Source: Akebia trifoliata
Lineage: Eukaryota; Streptophyta; Magnoliopsida; Ranunculales; Lardizabalaceae
Direction of reading: 5' to 3'
Assembly: GCA_017979445.1 (NCBI GenBank)
Contig: CM030707.1
Span: 18,241,086 to 18,305,085, forward strand
Length of the DNA: 64,000 bases
The notes under the pieces were generated by a model. That model did not search any database, had not been told where the DNA came from, and saw only the letters and a program-made list of their open reading frames with translations. Below, in pieces: positions 24,601-36,600 of the stretch. The stretch's first letter is position 1. Every line of letters begins with the position of its first letter. The position numbers and the translations under genes are program-made.

Positions 24601-27600
24601 TTTCTTAAAATGATTCAAACTCAGCACAACATCACTGTTAAATCTTTTAGGTCAGATAATGGAAGGGAACATATTTCTTATGGGATTTGTTCTCATCTTC
24701 ATGAGAATGGTATGCTTCATCAATTGACATGTCCATACTCCTGAGTAGAATGGGATGGCGAAACATAAAAATTGCCATCTCATGAATATAATCTGGTGTT
24801 TCTTCGAACATGCATGTTCGTAAAGCATATTGGAATATGACAGTCCTCACTGTAGCTTTTTTTCTTAACTGCATTTCGAGTCGCACCTTAGGAGGATAGG
24901 TGCCTCTTCATGTTCTTCAACCTAACAACACTCTCTTCCTCATTATTTCTAGAGTCTTTGGGTGCACATGCTTTGTTCAAGACAGGACTCCCACTCGCAC
25001 TAAATTAGATGATAAAGTCATTCAGTGCATCTTCTTGAGTTATTCCTCTATGTCCAAGGAGTATCGATGTTATGATCCGATTTCTCACTGTGTCATACAT
25101 TCTCTTGATATTATATTCTTTGAAAATGTTTCATACTTTAGTACCACTTCTACTTTGCAGAACCCTTTTTCTTCTCAAGACCAATCACCTATATTATTGC
25201 CTTCTCCAGTCTTTCCTTCACCTTTGTCGTAGCTTAAGGTTTACACTCGTCGCCCTCATCCCTTTCCACTCTTGTCAATCTCCTCCTTGGACTCAGGTAT
25301 ATCATCTCCTATTCTTACACCTATACCTGCTCTTATTCCTTTTGTTTCTAACTCTCATTTGCCTATTGCTTTTCACAAAGGTAAGCGGGAGTGTGTTACT
25401 GATCATCTCATTGCTTAGTCCGTTTCCTATCAGAGTCTTTCTTTTTCTTATCAGGCCTACCTTACTCTCATTGATTCTATTCGAGTTCCTTGGTCCATAT
25501 CAGAGACTCTGTCAAACCCTCGGTGGACTAGACTTATGACTGTCGAGATGGATGCTTTGCAGAAAAATAATATCTGGGAGCTTGTTACCATCTGGGGAGC
25601 AGACCATTGGTTTTAAATAGGACTTTACTGTGAAATACCTCGCGGATGGCACTATTGATCAGTATAAGGCACGATTAGTTATTAAGGGATTTACGCAGAT
25701 TCCAGAGAAAGATTTTGGTGCCACCTTTGCTCTTGTCGCCAAACTTTCCATTATTTGTCTTCTTATCTCTTTAGTTGCTTGTCACTCATGGCTCATTTAT
25801 CAACTCGATGTGAAGAACGTATTTCTCGCTCTCGCCGTAGTATTTCGTTATCTTAGCGTAAATACACATTGGATCTTCTTAAGGACACTGGTATGCTAGG
25901 TTATCGTCTTGCATCTTCTCCTATGGATCACAATCATCAAGTTTATGCCGAATCTAGTAATCTATTATTTTTTCTTTCTTCTTATCAGAAGCTTGTGGAA
26001 CGTCTAATTTATTTGACTAACGCTAGACCAGATTTGACATTTGCGGTTAGTGTAGTCAGTCAGTTTATGCATACTCCACGTACGTCTCATCTTAATGTTG
26101 TTCACCATATTCTTCGCTACTTGAAGTTGAAGAATTTTAAAATAGAAATCTCAAGTCTCATAATGAGAGCTTGGAAAGTATTTATAGCCCATAATAGGGG
26201 AATGGACATAAATGCCCTTACACAGAAAGAATAATAGAAATAAATACATATAAACAAAACAAGAACTAATAATCTATCATAATATTTCCAATACTCCCCC
26301 TCAAGCTGGGGCAAATATATCAACTAGGCCCAGCTTGGCATGATGAGAGTTTATGACAGAAGGTCCAACAGACTTTGTAAGCATATCTGCTAGTTGATCT
26401 GAAGAAGAGACAAAGATTATCTTAAGTGCACCAGATCTAACTTTCTCCCTGAGAAAGTGAACATCAACCTCGATATGCTTAGTCCTTTCGTGAAGGACTG
26501 AGTCAGATGCAAGCATTATAGAAGACTTGTTGTCACAGAACAAAGAGGAGGAACCAACAGTAGGAAATCCCAACTCTGTTAGCAAGGATCTAAGCCAAAG
26601 TAGCTCACATGTACCAAGGGCCATAGCACGATACTCAGCTTCAGCAGAGGAACGAGAAACCACACTTTGTTTCTTACTCTTCCACGAGATAAGATTACCA
26701 CAATAGAAAGTACAGAAACCAGATGTAGATCTCCTATCTGTAAGAGAACCCGTATAATCAGCATCAGTGAAATATGATAGATGTGGCTGAGTAGTAGACG
26801 AATAAAATAAGCCTAGGTCAGGACGAGACTTCAAGTAGCGAAGAATACGATACACAGCATCAAGATGAGAGGTGCGCGGAGCATGCATAAACTGACTAAT
26901 TACACTAACTGCAACTGTCAAATCCGGTCTAGTGTTAGTCAGATAAATTAAACGGCCTACGAGTCTCTGGTAAGATGAAGGATCAGATAAAAGTTCCCCA
27001 GATTCAGCATGAAGACGGTGATTCTGATCCATTGGGGACGAGGCAAGACGACAACCAAGCATACCAGTGTCCTGAAGAAGATCCAATGTGTACTTTCGTT
27101 GAGATAACGAAATACCACGACGTGAGCGGGCTATCTCTAACCCCAAAAAATACTTGAGAGGACCTAAGTCCTTAACCTCATTGCACTACCCAACTGCCTC
27201 TTAACCCTGTCAATCCATTGTACATCATCTCCAGTTACTATAATATCATCCACATAAACTAAGACAATGGTATTGCGGCCATCTACTCCTCGTCGAATAA
27301 AACAAGTATGGTCAGAGTGGCATCTGGAAAATCCCATAGATAAAATGACGTCAGAGAAACGCTGGAACCAGGCTCGCGGAGATTGCTTTAAACCATACAG
27401 AGATTTAAGAAGGCGACATACTTTCCCAGAATACTCCCCCTGAAGACGAAATCCAGGAGGGGGGTCCATATAAATGACCTCCGTCAGATCACCATTGAGA
27501 AAGGCATTCTTCACATCAAGCTGGGAAGAGACCAAGAATGACAGGCCGCTAAAGAGATAAGTAAACGGACAGTAGATAATTTGGCTACCGGGGCAAAAGT

Positions 27601-30600
27601 GGCTCCAAAGTCCTTTCCCGGAGTCTGCGTAAACCCCTTAGCGACGAGTCGAGCCTTATAGCGATCAACCGTACCATCTGCAAGATACTTGACTGTGAAA
27701 ACCCATTTACAACCAACAGTCCGCTCCCCAGAAGGAAGAGAAACAAGATCCCATGTGTGATTCTTCTGCAAGGCATCCATTTCAACAGTCATGGCTCTAG
27801 TCCACATAGGATCACGTAGAGCCTCAGATACAGACCGAGGAATCCGAATAGAATCTATGGTGGCAAGGTAGGCTCGATAGGAAGGAGAAAGACCCTGATA
27901 AGAAACAAACTGGGCGATAGGGCGATTAGTAACACACCCTCGCTTACCTTTGCGAAGTGCAATAGGTAAGTGAGAGTCAGAAATAGAGGGAATAGGTGGA
28001 AAAGTAGAAGGGGATATACCTGAGTCCAATGAGGAGGTTGGCAAAGGTTGAGATGAGGGGGGGCGACGAGAGTAAACTTGCAGCGGCGGCAGCGAAGATG
28101 AAGATGGAGAGAAAACTGGAGATGGTAGCACTATTGGAGAAGAGTCCTGCAAAGGAGAAGAGTCCTGCAAAGAAGATGAAGTACGAAAATATGGAACATT
28201 TTCAAAAAAGGTGACATCCAGGGAATGAATAATACGATAAGAGAAGGGATCATAACACCGATACCCCTTTGACATAGAAGAGTAACCCAAGAAAATACAA
28301 CGGGTAGCTTTGTCATCTAGTTTGGTGCGATGAGGAGTTCTATCCTGAACAAAACAGGTACACCCAAAAACTCTAGGTGTAATAGGAAAGAGAATGCGAT
28401 CAGGGCAAAGAATATGAAGAAGCACCTGTCCCCCCAAAGTGCGGCTCGGAACACGATTCAGGAGGAAAGCAGCAGTAAGAACTGCCATATTCCAATAGGA
28501 CTTGGGAACATGCATCCCTCGCAGAAGGCAACGGACAATGTTCATGAGGTGACGATTTTTACGTTCTGCCACCCCGTTTTGCTCAGGAGTGTATGGGCAG
28601 GTTAACTGATGAAGCATACCACGCTCATGAAGATGGGAGCAAATCCCATCAGAAATATATTCCCCACCATTATCTGTTCTAAGAGATTTGACGGTAATGT
28701 TGTATTGAGTTTGAATCATTTTAAGGAAATTAACAAAAATAGGTAATACCTCAGAGCGAGAACGCATTAAATAAACCCAAGTACAACGAGAATAGTCATC
28801 AATAAATGTAACATAATATCTATGACCATTAAAGGCAGTAATAGGGGAAGGCCCCCACACATCAGAATGAACCAAATCAAAAATAGCATTAACTCTATGC
28901 ATACGAGGAATATAAGAGGAACGTGTGTGTTTAGAAAGTTCACACACAGAGCACTGAAATTTGTGTCCACTACAAGATTGTTTTAACATAGGAAATAATG
29001 AACATAAGTGCTGAAAATTAGCATGTCCTAAGCGAGCATGCCATAAGTCTAAAGTCTGAAAAGAAAAATTATGATTTCCAGTGAGTGGGAGCACGGAGGT
29101 GGAAGCAGCAGTAGGTGGAGCTTCAAACAGGTACAACCCATCCCTCTCATATCCCTTGCCAAAAATCCTCCTCGAAGCTAGGTCCTGAAAGATACAGTGA
29201 GTAGGAAAAAAGGTTACAGAACAATTAAGCGATTTTGTAAGACTACTCACAGACATAAGGTTAAGAGATAAATGTGGAACATGGAGAACAGAATCAAGAG
29301 GAAAACCAGGGGATAGAGATATAGTACCCTTACTGTGAACAGGGGTAAGAGACCCATCAGCAAGGCGAACCTCCTTATGAGTAGTAGGAAAAATAGAAGA
29401 AATAAAATGATTGGACTCACCGGTCATGTGATCAGAGGTACCAGAATCAATGACCCAGGTCAGAGGAGCAGAGCCAGACTGAGTGGCATGAAAAGCAGAA
29501 GAGGTACCTGGGGGAGTGGTAACGGATGCTACTGTTGAGGATGAGGGAGTCTGAGCTTGGAGCTGATCCCGTACAATAGCTGTAATTTGTGTCTGAAGAT
29601 GTTGTAAATCAAGAGTACCAGGAGAAGCATGATCAACATAGGTAGATTCAACAGCGGCAGCACGGGGCTGTCCCCCAGAAGATCTCAACAGGTGGGGATA
29701 GAGCTGAAAGCAGCGAGCCTTCTCATGGCCAATCTTCCCACAATGACTACATGTAAGACCACTTCCTTTACCACGCCCACGGCTCCCACGGCCTCGATTC
29801 CCAGATCCTTGAGTACGGGAATTAAAAAATCCTGAATTAGCTGCAAGAGCCATCTGATCTATATCTGAAGCAGAGATAGTGACAGAAGACGGGATTTGAG
29901 AAGGAATGACACGGCGACGACGTTCATCGCTATCAATAGTTGCAAATGTCTCAAATAATGAAGGTAGAGGAGTGGTATTAAGGATTTGGGTCCGCAATGC
30001 CTCAAACTCAGGACGTAAACCCATGAGGAATTGATATGTCTGATGTCGAGCAATCCTCTTGACCACATACCCGGCTGCCTCTACAGATAACTCAACCATA
30101 GACTCATAGTGCGAGAACTCTTCCCAACGAGACTGAAGAAACCCAAAATAATCTGCAACACTCTGATTTCCTTGAGTAGCTTGAGCGATATCCCGATAAA
30201 GTTCATAAATCCTAGAGTCATTCCAAGCGTGTGCATATGTCTGAGTGAGAGCTGACCACAAAGAAGAGACAGTCTCATGATACATAAACATAGTGTAGAT
30301 ACGTTGCTCCATAGAATTGAATAGCCACCCAAGAATAGTGCAATTATCAATTTCCCATTGTTCAAATTTGGGATCAGTAGAGGGTGGCTTAGGAATACTA
30401 CCTAAAAGCCAACCAGTTTTTCCTCGACTACCCAAATAAAGTCGTACAGACCGGGACCAGCTCTGAAAGTTACGACCATCGAGTGGGGCATTAGTGATAC
30501 GCTGGACAGAGAAATTAGCCCCAAGAGTAGTGGTAGATTCCTTAGGTTCGTGAGTTGAAGTCATTGTACACTTAGTCTTGTATTTGTATTGAAGGGAGAT

Positions 30601-33600
30601 CTCCCGTATTAACACTGAATGCTGTCGGCAACACCAGAAAAAGTTTCTACTACTGTCGTGAAGTTGTACCACCCAAAGAACCCAACGTAGTTGCTGTTAC
30701 AAGACTCTGCTGTTGTTGTAGAGCAAAACAGGCTGTGTAGAGATGATCAAAGTGAACATAACAGCAGGCTGCTGCTGTGGGTTGCTATCGCAAGGCACTC
30801 TAGTGCAAGTAGAAGGAGTTGCAACACACGGTAAATGGATCTGATCACTGCTGCTGCTGTATGTTGTTGTCGCAAGGCACTCTAGGGCAAATAGAAGGAG
30901 TCGCAGCACAGGGTAAATAGATCTGATCACTATAGGTTCTATAGGTCTGATCGTAGGTCACTATAGGGTATATAGATCTGATCGCAATCACTATAAAGCA
31001 AGTATAGTGAATCGCAAAATACTGTAGAGCATCTAGAGTTAATCGCAGATGGGAGACAGACCTGTAGAACCTTGTTGCTGCAATCACGGAGCACTATAGG
31101 ACTTGTAGGTCTGATCGCAGATCAGATTCAGACCTACTGTTGCTGTCGCAAGGTATAATAAGGGTCTAGAAGTTGATCGCAGAACACTCTAGAGCTTGGA
31201 GGTTTGATCGCAGATGAGATTCATCTCTATTACCATTGTCGCAAGGTATGATACAGTCCAAAAATTAGATCGCTAGTCAGAATCAGATCTGTAGTTGGCT
31301 TGTTGACTGATCACAAAATACTTTTAGGGCTAATTTCCAAGGAAAAACCCTAAAGTAGGGTAAAAAAATATATATATATATATATTAATCACAGCGCAAA
31401 ACTCTATTGCAGCGTGTGAAGGATTATTAAAGTCTCTATCGCAACATGCGATTAAGAAGACAAGATTCAAAGAAGGAACTTTAAGCTCTGATACCAAGAA
31501 GAATTTTAAAATAGAAATCTCAAGTCTCATAATGAGAGCTTGGAAAGTATTTATAGCCCATAATAGGGGAATGGACATAAATGCCCTTACACAGAAAGAA
31601 TAATAGAAATAAATACATATAAACAAAACAAGAACTAATAATCTATCCTAATATTTCCAATAGAAGTCACGTCCTGGCCTTGGGCTTTTCTACTCATCCA
31701 CTGTTAAACCACATCTATCGTGTTTCACTAATGCTGACTATGCGGACTCTCTTATAGACAAGAGATCTATCTCTGATTTCTGTACTTTCCATGGAGATAA
31801 CATTATTTCGTGGAAAAGTAAGAAACATAATGTGATTTTTCGTTCTTCTGTTGGAACTGAGTATCGTGCCATGGCTCTTGGCACATGTGAGCTTCTTTGA
31901 CTTCAATCTTTAATGACAAAGATGGAATTTCCTCCTTTTTGTTCTTCCTCGTTGATTTACAACAACAAGTCTGCTATCATGCTTGCTTTTGACTCAGTTC
32001 TTCATGAACAAACGAAGCATATAGAGGTTGGTATTCACTTTCTCAAGGAGAAAGTTTGATCTGGTGCTCTTCAAACAGTATTTTTATCTTCTTCAGATCA
32101 GCTTGCCGACATGTTTACAAAGCCTGTTGGTCCTTCTATCTCTAACTCTCATCTTGTCAAGCTGGGTTTAGTTGATATATTTGCTCCAACTTGAGCGGGA
32201 GTATTGAAAAATAGTAGTTAGTAATCTAATTCTATTATTTTTATGCAAGGGCATTTATGTCCATTCACTTTTTTTATTATTATAAATATTTGCCAAGCTC
32301 TTAATTAAAGACTTGACAATTCTACAATTCTTCTTCATTACTAGATCCTTTAACTTGAAGTCCATTGCTTTACCAACAAGATAAGAAAAAACTCTCATTC
32401 CCAAAATTTGTAACTAGCAACCTAGAGCGGCAATGTAGCATTGTATGTACAGTAACAAAATATAACTCTAAATGTGAATATGGACAGTGCAGCTTAGCAT
32501 AAAACAATGTTTCGTGGAGGCCCTCACTCTAAAAGTAACTTATTTTTATAGGTCTAAAAGTGACTCTATTAGCTAGCATCTTCATTATTCAACAATCAAT
32601 GTAAATTCAACCATTATATAGTAAAATCAGCTAGACGGAACAAGAACACTCACTGCTGCATCAAAAGAACAATTTTTTTTTTCTGATAAGTGGCAATAGA
32701 ACACTTATGAAATCCATATACTTGGATATTTTGATCAACACAATTATTATTCAGAAGATGACAAAAGCACTGATCCCATACCATTCTGTCAGAAGGTGTT
32801 CTTAGGTTATCTGAGGTCCCAAAGATGCAAGAGGATACGGCTATGTGGCAACTACTCATGAATCTTGCATCGTCTTCAGCCAAGTCAAATCCAGTACTTG
32901 GAGATCCTTTAGGACCTTTAATAAAGCCACAGTTTATTTTTTGATCACGTGCATAAAATGACTCTTCCCTTTCTTGAAGACTCTGATGCCCAGAAAATCT
33001 GGGCTCCCAATGTTCTGCTCCACTAGGCATCTCTTCCACTTGTGCATACTGCAAGGAAAATCTTGAGAATTTTCGACCTTCTAAAGGCTCTACAATCTGT
33101 GCAAAAGAGTTTAAGAACTTCATCTCACAAGAAGAACCTGAAGAATTTTAATATCACGAATTTCAGACAAGCAGCAAAATAAAATAAAATGATAAAAAGG
33201 CCCAAGTTTGAGACTTACAGGATGATTTACTGAATAACCAGCTTGCACATCACGCAAATCTACCTTGTATATTAGCCAAACAGTACCATGTTTTGATTTC
33301 CGAAGTTTCATTTATGCAAAATCTTAAAATAAAAACAATACTCAAAAAGTGTAGTATACAAGTTTTTATTTCCATAATTTCATTTGTACAAACACAGATG
33401 AAATTTGTAAGCTACAACATGTATCACACCCCTTAAGTGAATCAACTACATAGTAATTGTGTTTCACCCTTCATTCCTAATAAGAAGGGATTCTTGATCT
33501 AAGAAGAGAGGAAGGATAGATGTAGAATTGCAAACCAAGAAGGGGTCTTCCACTCATTCGCTAGGCTGTGTAGGTTGTAGAGTTCTAAGGAAAGATTGGG

Positions 33601-36600
33601 AGGGGGAGGGGAGAAAGGAATGAAAAAAGGAAGAATATGTACAGGGTGGAAAAGTGTTTTCTCAGCTTAAAGTGTTCTAGTCACCACTTGTGAACTGACT
33701 TTTCCTGTTTAGTGCAACAAAAAAAAAATGGTTCCCATCTTTCCACATCACTTGCCGAATAGCATAAACATGCTGGCAAACAGGTCGTATTCATATTTCA
33801 ACTTAAGTTACTACTATGACCAATACATGCTACAACAATGGTATTTTGATCATGTAAATTCAATATTTTATTTCTTTATCTTAAAGAGACTGGAAATAAA
33901 AGTATCTTTCTTGCATTGGTAAGTTTTGTGCAAGCACATTTGTGCATATTTGTATAGGATCAAGTCAAAAAGTAAGCATTGACCTCTAAAGGAATGTCCC
34001 AACCAAACATTCCGAAACGGAAATAAATTTTGAACACGAAGTAAAAGAGGAAGGGAAAGAAAGAGAAATAATAATCATGGTTCCCAATTGGTCATAACAA
34101 TTGGAGAAATGAAATTTTGTCGAAGTATGGTAGCAAAAACCTTGGGTTGTACAGTGAATTACATTGTTAACCTTACAATTGTAGTGCGTGGAGAGGATTA
34201 CCAATGGTTACCTTGACTTTGCCAATAGCCTTAAATTTAAACAGGACAAATGTGGTGCTCTTGGGGGGAAGATAAGTGGTGTGGTGAATTCCCACTATAT
34301 TTAGACCTTCGATTCTTTGTTTCCTATTGAATAGAAAATTCGCCCAGTGTTGAATTTCTTAATCTGGAATGGAGATGATCCCTTTTAGGACTTTATCTTT
34401 AGAAGAAACGTGAATGATTGGGAGATAGATCTCATTGCTAACTTGTTATCTTGCATTGTTGATCCCATATCAAACCCTTTGAAGAGACAACAGGTTGTGG
34501 TTGTTAGCCATCAAAGCTCATTTTATATTCGCTCTTTCTGCATGATTTTGACGCTTCTTCCTTATACTGTCTCTCCCAGATTTGACTTTCCAATAGCCTT
34601 TGTTCCAAATTCCCTCAAAAGTAACATTTGTTTTCTAGCACAACTTCATTAGCCAAAATGTTATTAGCAAACCATTTAATTTGTCGTCGCTGACTCTTGC
34701 CCTATGTGCAAGGCTGAAGGAGAATATTTAAATCATCTCTTCCTCTATTTTGGTTCAGCTAGAGAAGTGTGGGGATCCTTTCTTCGATGAGCTTGGAATT
34801 TGGTGTATGTTTACTTGGTCGGTATTACTGAATCTTTTCAAAGCTAACATTCCTACGCTTCCTCTCTAGCATAGGCTTGTTAATTTGGAGACTTCTACCT
34901 TTTACAATATATTAATGGTTCAATACCATCCTAAAAAGTCAAGTCACTTATATTCTAGTGGGCAAAGCGATCTTCGGAACACAAAGGTCAATCTTTCAAA
35001 TATTTTTTTTAGATGGGATTTGATTGTGTTGGGATTGTCTGATTTGATTTTATGTTTTCTTCTAGAGTTTCCTTGATGCTAAAGTCTCATTTTTTTTATT
35101 GCTCTATGTATGTATAATAGAAAATGCGAAAGATTAATAGGTAAAATAATTTAAACACAACAACACAATCTTAACCCAAAGAATTGGGGTTGGCTCAATG
35201 AATCCAGTTAGTTTTCCTTATTGAAATCGGCCATCTACTTATTATTACAACTAGTGGTCGTTTATATAACCTTCGTAATGGTAGTTTCCATAATCTTCAT
35301 AAGATGAGAATTATTCATTTGTTTAGATATTTATTTTATTTTTCTAAAAAACAAATACATTCTGAAAGAAACCACACTATGAGATGTTTAAGTTTATTTT
35401 TAAGTTTACTCCTTAATAAAGTTAGTCAAAGATTCATTGCTCCTCCCAACCCATAAACAAGCCAAAGTTATGTTGTCCCTCAAAACAAAGCATAATTTGA
35501 ATACAAATGAACAAGTTAAAAAAGTTACCCATTTGGAAGAAAATTAAGAAATTTCCCAGAGAACTTACGTCGTTTCGCTCTTCTTCTTGAATCTGGTATC
35601 TTTCCGATGTTCGAACTTTTTGAAGACCGGCTATTGATATTAGAAGCATGCCTGGAATCTGTTTTAACATCATCGGTACTTTGTGAAGAACCTTCCCCAA
35701 ATGTATTGGTGAAGTTCTCATCGTAATCCTCCACCTCCCCATTAGAATCTGGGTTCTTAGTTTTAGCCTCAAGGATATCAAGGGACACTCCACCACCTTC
35801 ACGACTATTTGCTACATCAGACCGGTCTGCATTGTCATGTCTAGTATCGTCGTTTTGTGACACACGAGCATCACGAGAATCAATACCATCATCATAATCA
35901 TCATCAGAATCAGTCTCTGCACGATTGGATAGTTCATCACGCTCATTGCTATTATCTTTTCTTAATAGCCCAGAATTCTTCATAGAGGCCTCATACTTCA
36001 CTTCATAAAGCTTCAATTCTTCACGCCCAGCTTCCTTATACAATCCTCTGCTTCTATGATCCGATCTCAGCTTCCAGTGTGAATCCCCTATAGTTTTGTC
36101 AACATGATTACCATCGCCCTTGTATTCATCATCCCTTCTCCTGTCATCCTTGTCCCAGTACCTCGAATCCCGTCCATGTGCTACGGAACCCTGACCAAAC
36201 TTGAGAACTCTAGGATTCTCAATACGAGTCACATTTGCTAGAAAATCTAAGTCATCATCCTGACCATTAGAACTGTCCGATTCTGAAAAAGCCCATATCT
36301 TTCTAGTCATTTGGACTCTAAAAATCAAATAACGTACTTAAGATGCAAGCAGCCAAAGAACTAAATCAAGATTAATTCCTAATAGATAATTGAATGAGCT
36401 AAGACAGTCAAAGGCACCCTACAAAGGATATTCAGACATTTCAGGATTTTCAAATGTCTTCGAGATTTCAACCAATTCAACTAATCTTATACAAAATTTT
36501 CTGTATCTTGACTTAATCACCGAAACTTTGGTAAAATCCCACAATTTCGACCAGTTTCGATTAAATCATTTACACTATTGTCCACTATCTTGATCGAAAT

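Larger units (their letters stand above)
26128..31662 (-). mobile_element. Copia-B inner: young 5.5-kb Ty1/copia element
   Basis: The LTRs are at 26128-26293 and 31498-31662 and differ at one position by eye (atctatcat against atctatcct), about 0.6%. The 5-bp sequence gaagt flanks both ends (26123-26127 and 31663-31667). The primer-binding site TGGTATCAGAGC is the complement of 31485-31496. The polypurine tract (gagggggag) abuts the 3' LTR at about 26294-26303. It is inserted in the RNase H region of Copia-B outer, in reverse orientation. The host reading frame continues ttgaag|tcacgt across the insertion once one copy of gaagt is removed. Confidence 0.92.
21984..32336 (+). mobile_element. 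Copia-B outer: old Ty1/copia element interrupted by Copia-B inner
   Basis: The 5' LTR is at about 21984-22114, with primer-binding site TGGTATCAGAGC just after it (22116). The 3' LTR is at about 32202-32336, preceded by a polypurine stretch (gagcgggag). By eye the LTRs differ at about 11 positions plus an indel. Gag (22903 onward), zinc knuckle, protease ([13 protein letters not shown]), integrase and reverse transcriptase are recognisable but hold many stops and frameshifts. Coding resumes after 31668 with RNase H and the terminal [11 protein letters not shown] block. It is the same family as the inner element. Confidence 0.85.
15607..32781 (-). other. DUF616 intron 3: 17.2-kb intron made of nested transposons
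   Basis: The donor is atg|gtatgg at 32782/32781 and the acceptor is ttgcag|gtcacc at 15607/15606. The phase is 0 on both sides, and the joined peptide ([12 protein letters not shown]) fits the family. Inside are Copia-A (15960-21906, minus), a LINE pair (16860-18650), an RTE fragment, a Mutator-like element (19202-20101), and Copia-B outer (21984-32336, plus) interrupted by Copia-B inner (26128-31662, minus). Little unique sequence remains. Confidence 0.85.

Noticed and set aside
32650..33123. Open frame treated as a separate small gene
   Set aside because: It is exon 3 of the DUF616 gene with a readthrough into intron 3. The conserved text stops at the GT donor at 32781, and its phase joins exon 4 at 15606.
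35434..35802. Second minus-strand frame overlapping DUF616 exon 2
   Set aside because: It runs in a different frame from the exon that joins conserved DUF616 sequence on both sides, so it is a shadow.
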